A DNA stretch of 64,000 bases from Pseudomonas sp. SID14000 (lineage in GTDB: Bacteria > Pseudomonadota > Gammaproteobacteria > Pseudomonadales > Pseudomonadaceae): contig NZ_NFZQ01000012.1 in the NCBI RefSeq assembly GCF_002165135.1, forward strand, positions 160,433 to 224,432, given 5' to 3'. A program made the position numbers and the translations under genes. Positions 44,443 to 54,249 of the stretch are shown here, piece by piece; positions within the stretch are counted from its first letter, which is position 1, and each line of letters opens with the position of its first letter. The notes beneath the pieces are model-generated. The model had not been told where the DNA came from. It saw nothing but the letters and a program-made list of their open reading frames with translations, and did no database searches.

Positions 44443-44549
44443 TGTGCCGGCCTCTTCGCGGGTGAACCCGCTCCCACAGGTAAAGCGCCACCCGTACAGG
44501 CGGAGATGAACCTGTGGGAGCGGGTTTACCCGCGAAGAGGCCGGCACAG
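44443..44549. repeat. REP pair inside the ydcSTUV-patD operon
   Basis: Left copy CCGGCCTCTTCGCGGGTG, right copy CGGGTTTACCCGCGAAGAGG; spacer about 30 bases. It lies between the binding-protein gene and the ATPase gene, a place where REPs can stabilise the upstream message and lower the downstream one. Confidence 0.9.
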
Positions 44550-44563
44550 GCATTCAGGCAACC

Positions 44564-45712
44564 TCAGCGCCCACCCATGATCGCAATGTAATCCTGGGTC
44601 CAGCGGCTATACGGCACGAACTTGCCCCCCTGAGCCTGTGGGGTTTTCCAGAAGGCGATCTTGTCGAAATTGTCGAAACCGTTGGTCTTGCAGCCTTCGG
44701 CCCCCAGCAGCTCACTGCCGGTGCAGGCCGCCGGCACCGCCGGCAACGATCCGAACCAGGCCGCCACGTCACCCTGTACCTTCGGCTGCAGCGACCAGTC
44801 CATCCACTTGTAGGCACAGTTGGGGTGCTTGGCCTCGCTGTGCAGCATGGTGGTGTCGGCCCAGCCGGTCGCGCCTTCCTTGGGAATGGTCGAGGCCACT
44901 GGCTGCTTCTCGGCCTTCAGGCCATTGACCATGTAACCCCAGGAACTGGAGGCGACCACGCCTTCATTCTTGACATCGCTCATCTGCACCGTAGCGTCAT
45001 GCCAGTAGCGGTGGATCAGTGGTTGCTGCTGGCGCAGCAGTTCCAGTACGGCTTTGTACTGTGCTTCGCTCAGCTGGTACGGGTCCTGGATGCCCAGCTC
45101 CGGCTTGGCCGTCTTGAGGTACAACGCCGCATCGGCGATGTAGATCGGCCCATCGTAGGCCTGCACGCGCCCCTTGTTCGGCTTGCCATCGGGCAGGTTC
45201 TGCGGCTCGAACAGTACCCCCCAGCTGGTGGGCGCCTGCTTGAACACGTCGGTGTTGTACAGCAGCACGTTCGGCCCCCATTGGTACGGGGTGCCGTAGA
45301 CCTGTTTGTCGACCACGTACCAGCTACCGTTCTGTAGCCGTGGGTCGATGTTCTTCCAGTTGGGGATCAAGGCGGTGTTGATCGGCTGTACCCGCTTGCC
45401 CGCGATCAGCCGCAGCGAAGCATCGCCCGAGGCGGTGACCAGGTCGTAACCGCCCTTGGTCATCAGGCTGACCATCTCGTCCGAGGTGGCGGCGGTCTTG
45501 ACGCTGACCTTGCAGCCGGTTTCCTTCTCGAAGCCGGTTACCCAGTCGTAGGCCTTGTCGCTTTCACCGCGCTCGATGTAGCCGGGCCAGGCGACGATGT
45601 CCAGGCGCCCCTCGCCAGGCCCCAGGGCCTTGGGTGGTTCGCTAGCCTGCAGGCTGGCGCTGGCCAGCACGGCGCAGGCGGCGCCGAGCAATGCGGTCTT
45701 GTGCACTGACAT
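44564..45712 (-). CDS. ydcS: ABC transporter substrate-binding protein (YdcS/PotD type)
   Basis: 382 residues, signal peptide ending near LQASEPP. Periplasmic binding fold with LDIVAWPGYIERGESDKAYDWVTGFEKE (family start), NVLLYNTDVFKQAP and MLHSEAKHPNCAYKWMDWSL. Putrescine, GABA or a related amine is the likely ligand, inferred from patD. First gene of the operon. Confidence 0.9.
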   Translation of the reverse strand: MSVHKTALLGAACAVLASASLQASEPPKALGPGEGRLDIVAWPGYIERGESDKAYDWVTGFEKETGCKVSVKTAATSDEMVSLMTKGGYDLVTASGDASLRLIAGKRVQPINTALIPNWKNIDPRLQNGSWYVVDKQVYGTPYQWGPNVLLYNTDVFKQAPTSWGVLFEPQNLPDGKPNKGRVQAYDGPIYIADAALYLKTAKPELGIQDPYQLSEAQYKAVLELLRQQQPLIHRYWHDATVQMSDVKNEGVVASSSWGYMVNGLKAEKQPVASTIPKEGATGWADTTMLHSEAKHPNCAYKWMDWSLQPKVQGDVAAWFGSLPAVPAACTGSELLGAEGCKTNGFDNFDKIAFWKTPQAQGGKFVPYSRWTQDYIAIMGGR

Positions 45713-45929
45713 GGTGTTCCCTCTTCTTGGAGATTTTGGTCGGGGCAGTCATCAAGCAAGCCGTGAAGCGATCGTTATAAGCGTAGTGCGGTTGCGCGCA
45801 GTATTGGCGATACCGAGTCTAGTTGGCTTTTTGCCAGCCAATGCAACATCTGGAAGCAAATCCCCCCATGGCGATCGGTCGGGCAGGGCTTAACCTGACG
45901 GCTCCCTTGGCCAACACGGAGACCGTTTG

Positions 45930-46622
45930 ATGAATACCCGGGGATTGCTCGACCAGTTGCTCAAGTCCGGTCAGGACTTGCTCGCCAGTCAGGCCGGCAA
46001 GGGCAGCTCTGGCAAGCCTGGCACCAGTGCCGATGGCCTTGGCAGCCTGCTTTCCGGCGCCGGTGGCGGCGCCCTGGCAGCGGGCGCCATGGGCTTGCTG
46101 CTGGGTAACAAGAAAGCTCGCAAATATGGCGGCAAGGCCCTCACCTATGGCGGCTTGGCCGCGCTGGGTGTGCTGGCATACAAGGCCTATGGCAACTGGC
46201 AGGCGAGCCAGCAGCAGGCTGCCGCCGAACCACAGACGGTCGATCGCCTGCCGCCGGCCCAGGCCGAGCAGCACAGCCAGGCGGTGTTGCGGGCGCTGGT
46301 GGCGGCAGCCAAGTCCGATGGCCATATCGACGAGCGCGAGCGGGCGCTGATCGAGGGCGAGTTCACTCGCCTGGATACTGACCGTGAACTGCAGCACTGG
46401 CTGCATGCCGAGTTGAACAAGCCACTGGACCCGGCCGAAGTGGCTCGTGCCGCGCAAACGCCGGAGATGGCCGCCGAGATGTACCTGGCCAGCGTGATGA
46501 TGGTTGACCAGGAAAACTTCATGGAGCGCGCCTACCTTGACGAACTGGCCCGCCAGCTGCGCCTGGCCCCGGCCCTGCGCCAGGAACTGGAGAGCCAGGC
46601 AAGGCAGGCGGTAGCGCAGTAG
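45930..46622 (+). CDS. DUF533 (YebE-like) inner-membrane protein
   Basis: 230 residues from ATG 45930 after GGAG. Low-complexity N-terminus, Gly/Ala membrane segment (GGALAAGAMGLLLGNKKARK and following), then a TerB-like helical domain (VAAAKSDGHIDERERALIEG). Function unknown. It diverges from ydcS. Confidence 0.9.
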   Translation: MNTRGLLDQLLKSGQDLLASQAGKGSSGKPGTSADGLGSLLSGAGGGALAAGAMGLLLGNKKARKYGGKALTYGGLAALGVLAYKAYGNWQASQQQAAAEPQTVDRLPPAQAEQHSQAVLRALVAAAKSDGHIDERERALIEGEFTRLDTDRELQHWLHAELNKPLDPAEVARAAQTPEMAAEMYLASVMMVDQENFMERAYLDELARQLRLAPALRQELESQARQAVAQ

Positions 46623-46637
46623 CACTGCTTGGCACGG

Positions 46638-46703
46638 CATTTTCAGCCCCTGTGAGATCGAGCGCCGCCCACTCGGCGCTCGATCTCACAGGGGCTGAAA
46701 ATG
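46638..46703. repeat. Perfect 30-bp inverted repeat (GATCGAGCGCCG-type hairpin)
   Basis: Arms 46638-46667 and 46674-46703 are exact complements around the loop CCCACT. The core GATCGAGCGCCG is the same as in the arms of the elements at 13199 and 37783 and in the hairpin at 63867. It lies between the DUF533 gene and wspA and may end the former's transcript. Confidence 0.9.
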
Positions 46704-46829
46704 TCGCGGCAAGCGCCCGGTGGCTTTTACCCCATACCCCATACCCTACATTTCAGCCGCATGAGCGCGGGGCGCCTGGGCTATACTTCGGCGATTTTCC
46801 CGCTCGTTGTGAATTCCTGAGGGCTGAAT

Positions 46830-48452
46830 GTGAAAAACTGGACCTTGCGCCAACGGATCCTGGCAAGTTTCGCCGTGATCATCGCCATCATGCTGCTGAT
46901 GATCGTGGCCGCCTACTCGCGGTTGGTGACCATCGCGTCCGCCGAGCAGGCAGTGGGGAGCGACAGCATTCCCGGGGTGTACTACAGCTCGATGATCCGT
47001 AGCGCCTGGGTCGACAGCTATGTCACCAGCCAGCAACTGGTGGGCCTGTCCAACCGTCGTGAAATCACCTCGGCCGACATGGAACTGTTCAAAGGTTTCG
47101 AGGACCGTCTGAAGCAGTACATGGCACGTTACCAGGCCACGATCCTGAGCCAAGCCGACCAGAGCCACTTCGACACCTTCGTGCAACTCGAAGAAAACTA
47201 CATGAAGATCGTCGGCCAGGTACTGGACGCTTACCGTCAGCACGACTATGACGGAGCCCAGCGGTTGATCAACGAGGAGCTCACCCCGGCCTGGGTGGAT
47301 GGGCGCAAGCATCTGAACCAGGTTATCGAAGACAATCGGACCTCTGCTGAAGCTGCCACCAACGAAATTGTCAGCGCCGTGAGCACGGCCAAGGGCAGCA
47401 TGGTGGTTTCGCTGTTGCTGGCGATCATCGCCGCAGGTATATGCGGCCTGCTGCTGCTACGCGCCATCACTGCGCCCGTGCAGCACATTGTCCATGCCCT
47501 CGACAAGCTGCGCTCAGGCGACCTGAGCATGCGCCTGAGCCTGGAGCGCAAGGACGAGTTCGGCGCCATCGAAAGCGGCTTCAACGAAATGGCCGAGGCC
47601 CTGGCCAACCTGGTATCCCAGGCCCAGCGTTCGTCGGTGCAGGTGACCACCTCGGTGACCGAAATTGCCGCCACCTCCAAGCAACAGCAGGCCACCGCCA
47701 CCGAGACGGCCGCCACCACTACCGAAATCGGTGCCACCTCCCGGGAGATCGCCGCCACTTCGCGTGACCTGGTGCGCACCATGACCGAAGTTACCGCCGC
47801 TGCCGACCAGGCCTCCAGCCTGGCCGGTTCCGGCCAGCAGGGCCTGGCGCGTATGGAGGAGACCATGCACCAGGTGATGGGCGCCGCCGACCTGGTTAAC
47901 GCCAAGCTGGGCATCCTCAACGAAAAGGCCAGCAACATCACCCAGATGGTGGTGACCATCGTCAAGGTTGCCGACCAGACCAACCTGCTGTCGCTCAACG
48001 CTGCCATCGAAGCGGAAAAGGCCGGCGAGTACGGCCGCGGCTTTGCCGTGGTGGCCACCGAAGTGCGCCGCCTGGCCGACCAGACTGCCGTGGCCACCTA
48101 CGACATCGAACAGATGGTGCGCGAGATCCAGTCGGCGGTGTCGGCCGGGGTCATGGGCATGGACAAGTTTTCCGAAGAAGTACGCCGCGGCATGTTCGAG
48201 GTGCAGCAGGTGGGCGAGCAGCTCAGCCAGATCATCCACCAGGTGCAGGCCCTGGCGCCGCGCGTGCTGATGGTCAACGAAGGCATGCAGGCCCAGGCCA
48301 CGGGTGCCGAGCAGATCAACCAGGCGCTGGCCCAGCTCAGCGATGCCAGCACCCAGACCGTCGAGTCGCTGCGCCAGGCCAGTTTCGCCATCGATGAGCT
48401 GAGCCAGGTGGCCGCTGGCCTGCGTGGCGGCGTGTCACGCTTCAAAGTCTGA
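46830..48452 (+). CDS. wspA: Methyl-accepting chemoreceptor WspA
   Basis: 540 residues, GTG start. Two membrane helices (about 12-34 and 190-212) bracket a periplasmic helical sensor; a HAMP domain and the signalling domain follow, with the hairpin tip VADQTNLLSLNAAIEAEKAG. Senses surface contact or envelope stress and activates WspE through WspB and WspD. First gene of wspABCDEFR. Confidence 0.95.
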   Translation: MKNWTLRQRILASFAVIIAIMLLMIVAAYSRLVTIASAEQAVGSDSIPGVYYSSMIRSAWVDSYVTSQQLVGLSNRREITSADMELFKGFEDRLKQYMARYQATILSQADQSHFDTFVQLEENYMKIVGQVLDAYRQHDYDGAQRLINEELTPAWVDGRKHLNQVIEDNRTSAEAATNEIVSAVSTAKGSMVVSLLLAIIAAGICGLLLLRAITAPVQHIVHALDKLRSGDLSMRLSLERKDEFGAIESGFNEMAEALANLVSQAQRSSVQVTTSVTEIAATSKQQQATATETAATTTEIGATSREIAATSRDLVRTMTEVTAAADQASSLAGSGQQGLARMEETMHQVMGAADLVNAKLGILNEKASNITQMVVTIVKVADQTNLLSLNAAIEAEKAGEYGRGFAVVATEVRRLADQTAVATYDIEQMVREIQSAVSAGVMGMDKFSEEVRRGMFEVQQVGEQLSQIIHQVQALAPRVLMVNEGMQAQATGAEQINQALAQLSDASTQTVESLRQASFAIDELSQVAAGLRGGVSRFKV

Positions 48453-48457
48453 CTGCG

Positions 48458-48964
48458 ATGAACGACTTGCAACCGCGCGCCGCGCGGGCGGGCAACGCCA
48501 AGGGGGCGTTGTACCTGCAGTTTCGCATCGGGGAGCAACGCTTTGCCCTGAGTGTGCACGAAGTGATCGAGGTGTTGCCGCGCCAGCCGCTCAAGCCGAT
48601 CGCCAAGGCGCCTGCCTGGGTCGCGGGCATCCTTGCACACCGAGACATGCTGGTGCCGGTGGTCGACCTGGCGGCGTTGAGCTTCGGCCAATCGGCAGCG
48701 CAGCGCACCAGTACCCGTCTGGTGCTGGTGCATTACCGAGGCGGCCTGCAGCTTGGCCTGATCCTGGAACAGGCCACCGAAACCCTGCGTTGTCACCCCG
48801 ACGAGTTCCAGCCGTATGGCGTGGACAGCGGCGAGGCCCCGTACCTGGGCCCGGTGCGTCAGGATGCGCAGGGCTTGTTGCAGCGCATCGAAGTCAACGA
48901 CCTGCTGCCCGATGCCGTGCATGAATTGTTGTACGCGGATGATCCGACAGGGATGCCGAGATGA
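48458..48964 (+). CDS. wspB: CheW-like coupling protein WspB
   Basis: 168 residues, a single CheW domain (YLQFRIGEQRFALSVHEVIE, LPRQPLKPIAKAPAWVAGIL). It couples WspA to the kinase WspE. Start 5 bases after wspA; its stop overlaps wspC. Confidence 0.94.
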   Translation: MNDLQPRAARAGNAKGALYLQFRIGEQRFALSVHEVIEVLPRQPLKPIAKAPAWVAGILAHRDMLVPVVDLAALSFGQSAAQRTSTRLVLVHYRGGLQLGLILEQATETLRCHPDEFQPYGVDSGEAPYLGPVRQDAQGLLQRIEVNDLLPDAVHELLYADDPTGMPR

Positions 48965-50235
48965 ACGAACAGCGTTTCTTCCGCTTCTTGCGCGAACGTA
49001 TCGGCCTGGATGTGGAGTCGGTGGGCGCGCCCATGGTCGAGCGTGCGCTGCGCCAGCGTTGCGTCGCCGTGAACGCCGCGGACCTGGATGATTACTGGCT
49101 GCACCTGCAGCAGTCGATGGCTGAGCAACAGGCGCTGATCGAGGCCGTCATCGTCCCGGAAACCTGGTTCTTCCGTTACCCCGAATCCTTCACCGCGTTG
49201 GCCGGCCTGGCGCACAAGCGCCTGGCCGAGCTGGCCGGGGCGCGTCCGCTGCGTTTGCTCAGCCTGCCATGCTCGACCGGCGAGGAACCCTATTCGCTGG
49301 CCATGGCCTTGCTCGATGCCGGCATCGCGCCGGGGGCGTTCCTGATCGACGGCATGGACATCAGCCCCAGTTCGGTGGCCAAGGCGGGGCAGGCCGTGTA
49401 CGGACGCAATGCCTTCCGTGGCAGCGACCTGAGCTTTCGCGAGCGCTACTTCGATGCCCTCGACGAAGGGCACCACCTGCATGAGCGGGTGCGCGAGCAA
49501 GTCAGCTTGCAGGTAGGCAACGTGCTCGACCCGGCACTGGCCAGCCGCGATGGCCTGTACGACTTCGTGTTCTGCCGCAACCTGCTGATCTATTTCGATG
49601 TGCCGACCCAGCAACGGGTGTTCGAAGTGCTCAAGCGCCTGCTGCACCCACAGGGCGTGCTGTTCATCGGCCCGGCCGAAGGCAGCTTGCTGGCGCGGAT
49701 GGGCATGCGTCCGCTGGGCATTGCGCAGTCGTTCGCCTACGTGCGCCAGGAGGGCGGCGGCCCTGCGCTGGCCATGCCTCCGGTCCAGCCCTCGCGGCGC
49801 ATGTCACCAGCACTGGTCACGCCAGGCTATTCGCCACCGAACGCAGCGTTGCCGCGCCCTTTGCGCGTGCTGCCCGCGGCGGCCAAGCCAGCGCCGGCGC
49901 GCGAGCACAAGCACGAGGAGGCAAGCGAGTTGCTGGCCAGCATTGCCCGGCTTGCCAATGCCGGCGCCAGCGAACAGGCCCGCGCCGAATGCCAGCGCTA
50001 CCTGGGCCTGTTCGCGCCTTCGGCGCAGGTTTACTACTGGCTTGGGCTGCTCAGCGATACCGAGGGCGATGCGCAGCAAGCTCTGACCCACTATCGCAAA
50101 GCCCTGTACCTGGAACCGCAACACCCCGAGGCCCTGGTGCACCTGGCGGCCTTGCTGGCGGCCCAGGGCGACCTGGCCGGTGCCCGGCGTTTGCAGGAGC
50201 GCGCTGCGCGGGTTGGCCGGGGGTCTGAACGATGA
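48961..50235 (+). CDS. wspC: CheR-type methyltransferase with TPR, WspC
   Basis: 424 residues. CheR N-terminal helices, SAM-binding domain (LRLLSLPCSTGEEPYSLAMA, VFCRNLLIYFDVPTQQ), a Pro/Ala-rich linker (about 260-310) and C-terminal TPR repeats (YYWLGLLSDTEGDAQQALTH). Methylates WspA. Confidence 0.95.
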   Translation: MNEQRFFRFLRERIGLDVESVGAPMVERALRQRCVAVNAADLDDYWLHLQQSMAEQQALIEAVIVPETWFFRYPESFTALAGLAHKRLAELAGARPLRLLSLPCSTGEEPYSLAMALLDAGIAPGAFLIDGMDISPSSVAKAGQAVYGRNAFRGSDLSFRERYFDALDEGHHLHERVREQVSLQVGNVLDPALASRDGLYDFVFCRNLLIYFDVPTQQRVFEVLKRLLHPQGVLFIGPAEGSLLARMGMRPLGIAQSFAYVRQEGGGPALAMPPVQPSRRMSPALVTPGYSPPNAALPRPLRVLPAAAKPAPAREHKHEEASELLASIARLANAGASEQARAECQRYLGLFAPSAQVYYWLGLLSDTEGDAQQALTHYRKALYLEPQHPEALVHLAALLAAQGDLAGARRLQERAARVGRGSER

Positions 50236-50246
50236 AGGAGTCCGCG

Positions 50247-50894
50247 ATGCAATTGCTCGCCGAGGCTGACGCGCACGTCGACGATTGCTGGAACCGCATT
50301 GGCGTACATGGCGACAAGCAGTGCCCGTTGCTGGAACGCCATGTTCACTGCCGCAACTGCGAGGTATATGCCGCTGCGGCCACGCGCCTGCTCGACCGCT
50401 ACGCGTTGATGCAAGACCATCAGGCTGGCGTAGCGACGCCGGTCGAGGAAAGCACCGGCCGCTCCATGCTGCTGTTCCGCCTCGGCGAAGAATGGCTGGC
50501 GCTGGCCACCACCTGCCTGGCCGAAATTGCCCCGCTGCAGGTGGTGCATTCGCTGCCGCACCAGCGCTCGCGGGTGTTGCTGGGGGTGGTCAACGTGCGC
50601 GGTGCGCTGGTGCCGTGCCTGTCATTGGCTGACCTGCTGGGTGTACAGGCCAGTGCTGCCGAGCAACGCAGCAGCCGGGCGATGCCTCGCATGCTGATCC
50701 TGGCCGCCGAGGGCGGGCCGGTAGTGATGGCGGTCGAGGAAATCGACGGTATTCACCAGCTCGACCCGCTGCTGCTGGGCAGCGACCAGGACGCCTCCCT
50801 CTTCACCGCCGCGGTCCTGCAATGGCGAGGCCGCAGTGTGCGGGTACTGGACGATCAACACTTACTGTCTGCCGTGCAGCGGAGCCTGTCATGA
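50247..50894 (+). CDS. wspD: CheW-like protein WspD
   Basis: 215 residues from ATG 50247, which has AAGGAG 6 bases before it; an ATG at 50232 overlapping wspC would add five residues. An N-terminal Cys/His-rich segment (VHGDKQCPLLERHVHCRNCE) precedes the CheW domain (LFRLGEEWLALATTCLAEIA). Second coupling protein for WspA and WspE. Confidence 0.93.
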   Translation: MQLLAEADAHVDDCWNRIGVHGDKQCPLLERHVHCRNCEVYAAAATRLLDRYALMQDHQAGVATPVEESTGRSMLLFRLGEEWLALATTCLAEIAPLQVVHSLPHQRSRVLLGVVNVRGALVPCLSLADLLGVQASAAEQRSSRAMPRMLILAAEGGPVVMAVEEIDGIHQLDPLLLGSDQDASLFTAAVLQWRGRSVRVLDDQHLLSAVQRSLS

Positions 50895-53188
50895 CCCCAG
50901 AGCAAATGCGCGACGCATCGTTGCTCGAACTGTTCAGCCTGGAGGCCGAGGCGCAGACCCAGGTGCTCAGCGCCGGCCTGATGGCGCTGGAGCGTAACCC
51001 CACGCAGGCTGACCAACTCGAGGCCTGCATGCGCGCCGCCCACTCGCTGAAGGGCGCGGCGCGGATCGTCGGGGTGGACGCTGGCGTCAGTGTCGCCCAC
51101 GTCATGGAGGACTGCCTGGTGGCCGCCCAGGAGGGGCGGCTGCGCCTTGGCACTGAGCATATCGACGCCCTGTTGCAGGGCACCGACCTGCTGATGCGCA
51201 TCGCCACGCCTGGCGATGCCGGGGCGCAGGCGACCCTGCCGGTGTTCCTTGCGCAAATGGCCGGTCTGCTCGACCCGGGGGCGGCAGCTATGCCCCCTTT
51301 GTCGCCAGCCGTTCCAGCGCCGCCGGAAGCGCCAGTGCAAACCGCGCGAGCCGAACCTCTGCCGTTGCCTGTGGAACCCTTGGAGTCAGAGCTTGAGCTG
51401 GCCCCACGTCGCAAGGCCGGCAAGCGCGCCAGCGAAGGCACGGAGCGGGTGCTGCGGGTCACCGCCGACCGCCTCAACAGCCTGCTCGACCTGTCCAGCA
51501 AGTCGCTGGTGGAGACCCAGCGGCTCAAGCCTTACCTGGCTACCCTGCAGCGCCTCAAGCGTATGCATGGCCAGGGCATGCAGGCGCTCGACGGCCTGCG
51601 CATGCAGCTGGAGGACAGTGGCCAGAGCAGCGAGGTGCTGGAAGCGTTGGCTCAGACCCAGCGCCTGCTGGCGGAAACCCAGCAGATCCTGCAGCAGCAG
51701 GCAGCTGACCTGGACGAATTCGGCTGGCAAGCCAGCCAGCGCGCACAACTGCTGTACGACACCGCGCTGGCCTGCCGGATGCGGCCGCTTGCCGACGTGT
51801 TGACCGGCCAGAGCCGCATGGTGCGTGACCTCGGCCGCTCGCTGGGCAAGCCGGTGCGGCTGCTGGTGGAAGGGGAGAAGACCCAGGTCGACCGCGATGT
51901 GCTGGAAAAGCTCGAAGCACCGCTGACCCACCTGTTGCGCAACGCGGTCGACCACGGCATCGAACTGCCCGAGCGTCGCCTGCTGGCGGGCAAGGCGGAG
52001 GAGGGAGTAATCCGCCTGCGTGCCTCGCACCAGGCCGGTATGCTCAGCCTGGAACTGATCGACGACGGTGCCGGTATTGACCTTGAGCGCCTGCGCAGCA
52101 GCATCGTCGAGCGTTCCCTGTCACCCGCCGACACAGTGGCGCGGATGAGCGAGGCAGAGTTGATGACGTTCCTGTTTCTGCCCGGTTTCAGCCTGCGCGA
52201 CAAGGTCACCGAGGTGTCCGGGCGCGGCGTGGGTCTGGATGCGGTGCAGCACATGATCCGTGAGTTGCGCGGCTCGATCGAGCTGACCCAGCTGGCCGGG
52301 CAGGGCTGCCGTTTTCACCTGCAGGTGCCGCTGACCCTGTCGGTGGTGCGCAGCCTGGTGGTCGAGGTTGGGGGGGAGGCCTATGCCTTCCCGCTCGCCC
52401 ATATCGAACGCTCGCTGAAAGTGAACGCCGAAGAGATCGTGCAGATCGAAGGGCGCCAGCACTTCTGGCATGAAGGCCGGCATATTGGCCTGGTCGCGGC
52501 CAGCCAACTGCTCAACCGCCCGGCCGGGCAAACGCAGGAGAGCAGCCTGTGGGTAGTGGTGATCCGTGAGCGAGAGCAACTGTACGGCGTGGCCGTGGAG
52601 CGGCTGGTGGGCGAGCGGGTGTTGGTAGTGATGCCGCTCGACCCACGGCTGGGCAAGGTGCGGGACATTTCCTCCGGTGCCTTGCTCGACGATGGCTCGG
52701 TGGTGCTGATCGTCGATGTCGAGGACCTGCTGCGGTCAGTGGAGAAACTGCTCAGTACCGGCAGTCTGGAACGTATCGAGCGCAGTAGCAGCGGCGCCCG
52801 TGGCGTGGCGCGCAAGCGCATCCTGGTGGTCGACGATTCGCTGACAGTGCGTGAACTGCAGCGCAAGCTGCTCGGCAACCGTGGCTACGACGTGGCCGTG
52901 GCGGTGGATGGCATGGACGGCTGGAATGCCCTGCGTGGCGAGGACTTCGACCTGCTGATCACCGACATCGATATGCCGCGCATGGATGGCATCGAGCTGG
53001 TCACCCTGGTGCGCCGCGACCAGCGCCTGCAATCGCTGCCAGTGATGGTGGTGTCCTACAAGGACCGTGAGGAAGATCGACGGCGTGGCCTGGATGCCGG
53101 CGCCGACTACTATTTGGCAAAGGCCAGTTTCCACGACGATGCGTTGCTTGATGCTGTGATTGAGCTGATCGGAGGTGCTCAGGGATGA
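50891..53188 (+). CDS. wspE: Hybrid CheA-type histidine kinase WspE
   Basis: 765 residues. Hpt domain with the phospho-His near residue 51 (AAHSLKGAARIVG), dimerisation and HATPase regions (HLLRNAVDHGIELPERR, VSGRGVGLDAVQHMI), a CheW domain and a C-terminal receiver (LLITDIDMPRMDGIEL). It phosphorylates WspR and WspF. ATG overlaps the wspD stop. Confidence 0.96.
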   Translation: MTPEQMRDASLLELFSLEAEAQTQVLSAGLMALERNPTQADQLEACMRAAHSLKGAARIVGVDAGVSVAHVMEDCLVAAQEGRLRLGTEHIDALLQGTDLLMRIATPGDAGAQATLPVFLAQMAGLLDPGAAAMPPLSPAVPAPPEAPVQTARAEPLPLPVEPLESELELAPRRKAGKRASEGTERVLRVTADRLNSLLDLSSKSLVETQRLKPYLATLQRLKRMHGQGMQALDGLRMQLEDSGQSSEVLEALAQTQRLLAETQQILQQQAADLDEFGWQASQRAQLLYDTALACRMRPLADVLTGQSRMVRDLGRSLGKPVRLLVEGEKTQVDRDVLEKLEAPLTHLLRNAVDHGIELPERRLLAGKAEEGVIRLRASHQAGMLSLELIDDGAGIDLERLRSSIVERSLSPADTVARMSEAELMTFLFLPGFSLRDKVTEVSGRGVGLDAVQHMIRELRGSIELTQLAGQGCRFHLQVPLTLSVVRSLVVEVGGEAYAFPLAHIERSLKVNAEEIVQIEGRQHFWHEGRHIGLVAASQLLNRPAGQTQESSLWVVVIREREQLYGVAVERLVGERVLVVMPLDPRLGKVRDISSGALLDDGSVVLIVDVEDLLRSVEKLLSTGSLERIERSSSGARGVARKRILVVDDSLTVRELQRKLLGNRGYDVAVAVDGMDGWNALRGEDFDLLITDIDMPRMDGIELVTLVRRDQRLQSLPVMVVSYKDREEDRRRGLDAGADYYLAKASFHDDALLDAVIELIGGAQG

Positions 53189-54198
53189 AGATCGCCATCG
53201 TCAACGATATGCCCATGGCCGTCGAGGCGCTGCGCCGGGCGGTCGCCTTCGAACCCGAGCACCAGGTGATATGGGTGGCCGGCAATGGAGCCGAGGCGGT
53301 GCGGCGTTGCGCGGAGCAGTTGCCCGACCTGATTCTCATGGACCTGATCATGCCGGTGATGGACGGCGTCGAGGCCACCCGCAGGATCATGGCCGAAACC
53401 CCCTGTGCCATCGTGATCGTAACGGTCGACCGCAAGCAGAACATGCACCGGGTGTTCGAGGCCATGGGGCACGGCGCCCTCGACGTGGTCGACACCCCGG
53501 CGCTGGGGGCGGGCGACCCGCGCGAAGCGGCAGCGCCACTGCTGCGCAAGATTCTCAACATAAGCTGGCTGATCGGCCAGCAGCGTGCACCGGCCGCACG
53601 CCCGGTCGCTGCGCCCGTACGGGCCGCGTCCCAGCACCGCGGGCTGGTGGCTATCGGCTCGTCCGCGGGTGGCCCGGCCGCCCTCGAAGTGCTGCTCAAG
53701 GGCCTGCCGGAGGCGTTCCCGGCGGCCATCGTGCTGGTCCAGCATGTGGACCAGGTGTTTGCCGCGGGCATGGCCGAATGGCTCAGCAGCGCGGCGGGCC
53801 TGCCGGTGCGCCTGGCCCGTGAAGGCGAACCGCCCCAGCCCGGTCAGGTACTGCTGGCCGGCACCAACCACCACATCCGCCTGCTACAGAACGGCCAACT
53901 GGCCTACACTGCCGAACCAGTCAATGAAATCTACCGGCCCTCGATCGATGTGTTCTTCGAGAGTGTGGCGCGCTATTGGACCGGCGATGCGGTGGGCGTG
54001 TTGCTTACCGGCATGGGCCGCGACGGTGCCCAGGGGCTGAAGCTGATGCGCCAGCAGGGCTTCCTGACCATTGCCCAGAACCAGGCCAGCAGCGCGGTGT
54101 ACGGGATGCCCAAGGCCGCTGCGGCCATCGATGCAGCGGTGGAAGTCCGCCCGCTGGAGCGTATAGCCGGGCGCTTGATGGAATTTTTCGCAAAATGA
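53185..54198 (+). CDS. wspF: CheB-type methylesterase WspF
   Basis: 337 residues. Receiver with Asp near 53 (LILMDLIMPVMDG) and methylesterase domain (IGSSAGGPAALEVLL, VLLTGMGRDGAQGLKLM). It demethylates WspA and so resets the system; loss of it in Pseudomonas is known to give wrinkly, high c-di-GMP colonies. The frame is intact here. Confidence 0.96.
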   Translation: MKIAIVNDMPMAVEALRRAVAFEPEHQVIWVAGNGAEAVRRCAEQLPDLILMDLIMPVMDGVEATRRIMAETPCAIVIVTVDRKQNMHRVFEAMGHGALDVVDTPALGAGDPREAAAPLLRKILNISWLIGQQRAPAARPVAAPVRAASQHRGLVAIGSSAGGPAALEVLLKGLPEAFPAAIVLVQHVDQVFAAGMAEWLSSAAGLPVRLAREGEPPQPGQVLLAGTNHHIRLLQNGQLAYTAEPVNEIYRPSIDVFFESVARYWTGDAVGVLLTGMGRDGAQGLKLMRQQGFLTIAQNQASSAVYGMPKAAAAIDAAVEVRPLERIAGRLMEFFAK

Positions 54199-54249
54199 CG
54201 AAGTGTATTGAATCACGCCGCCAGGCCGGCAGTGATCGGGTGAACAGGT

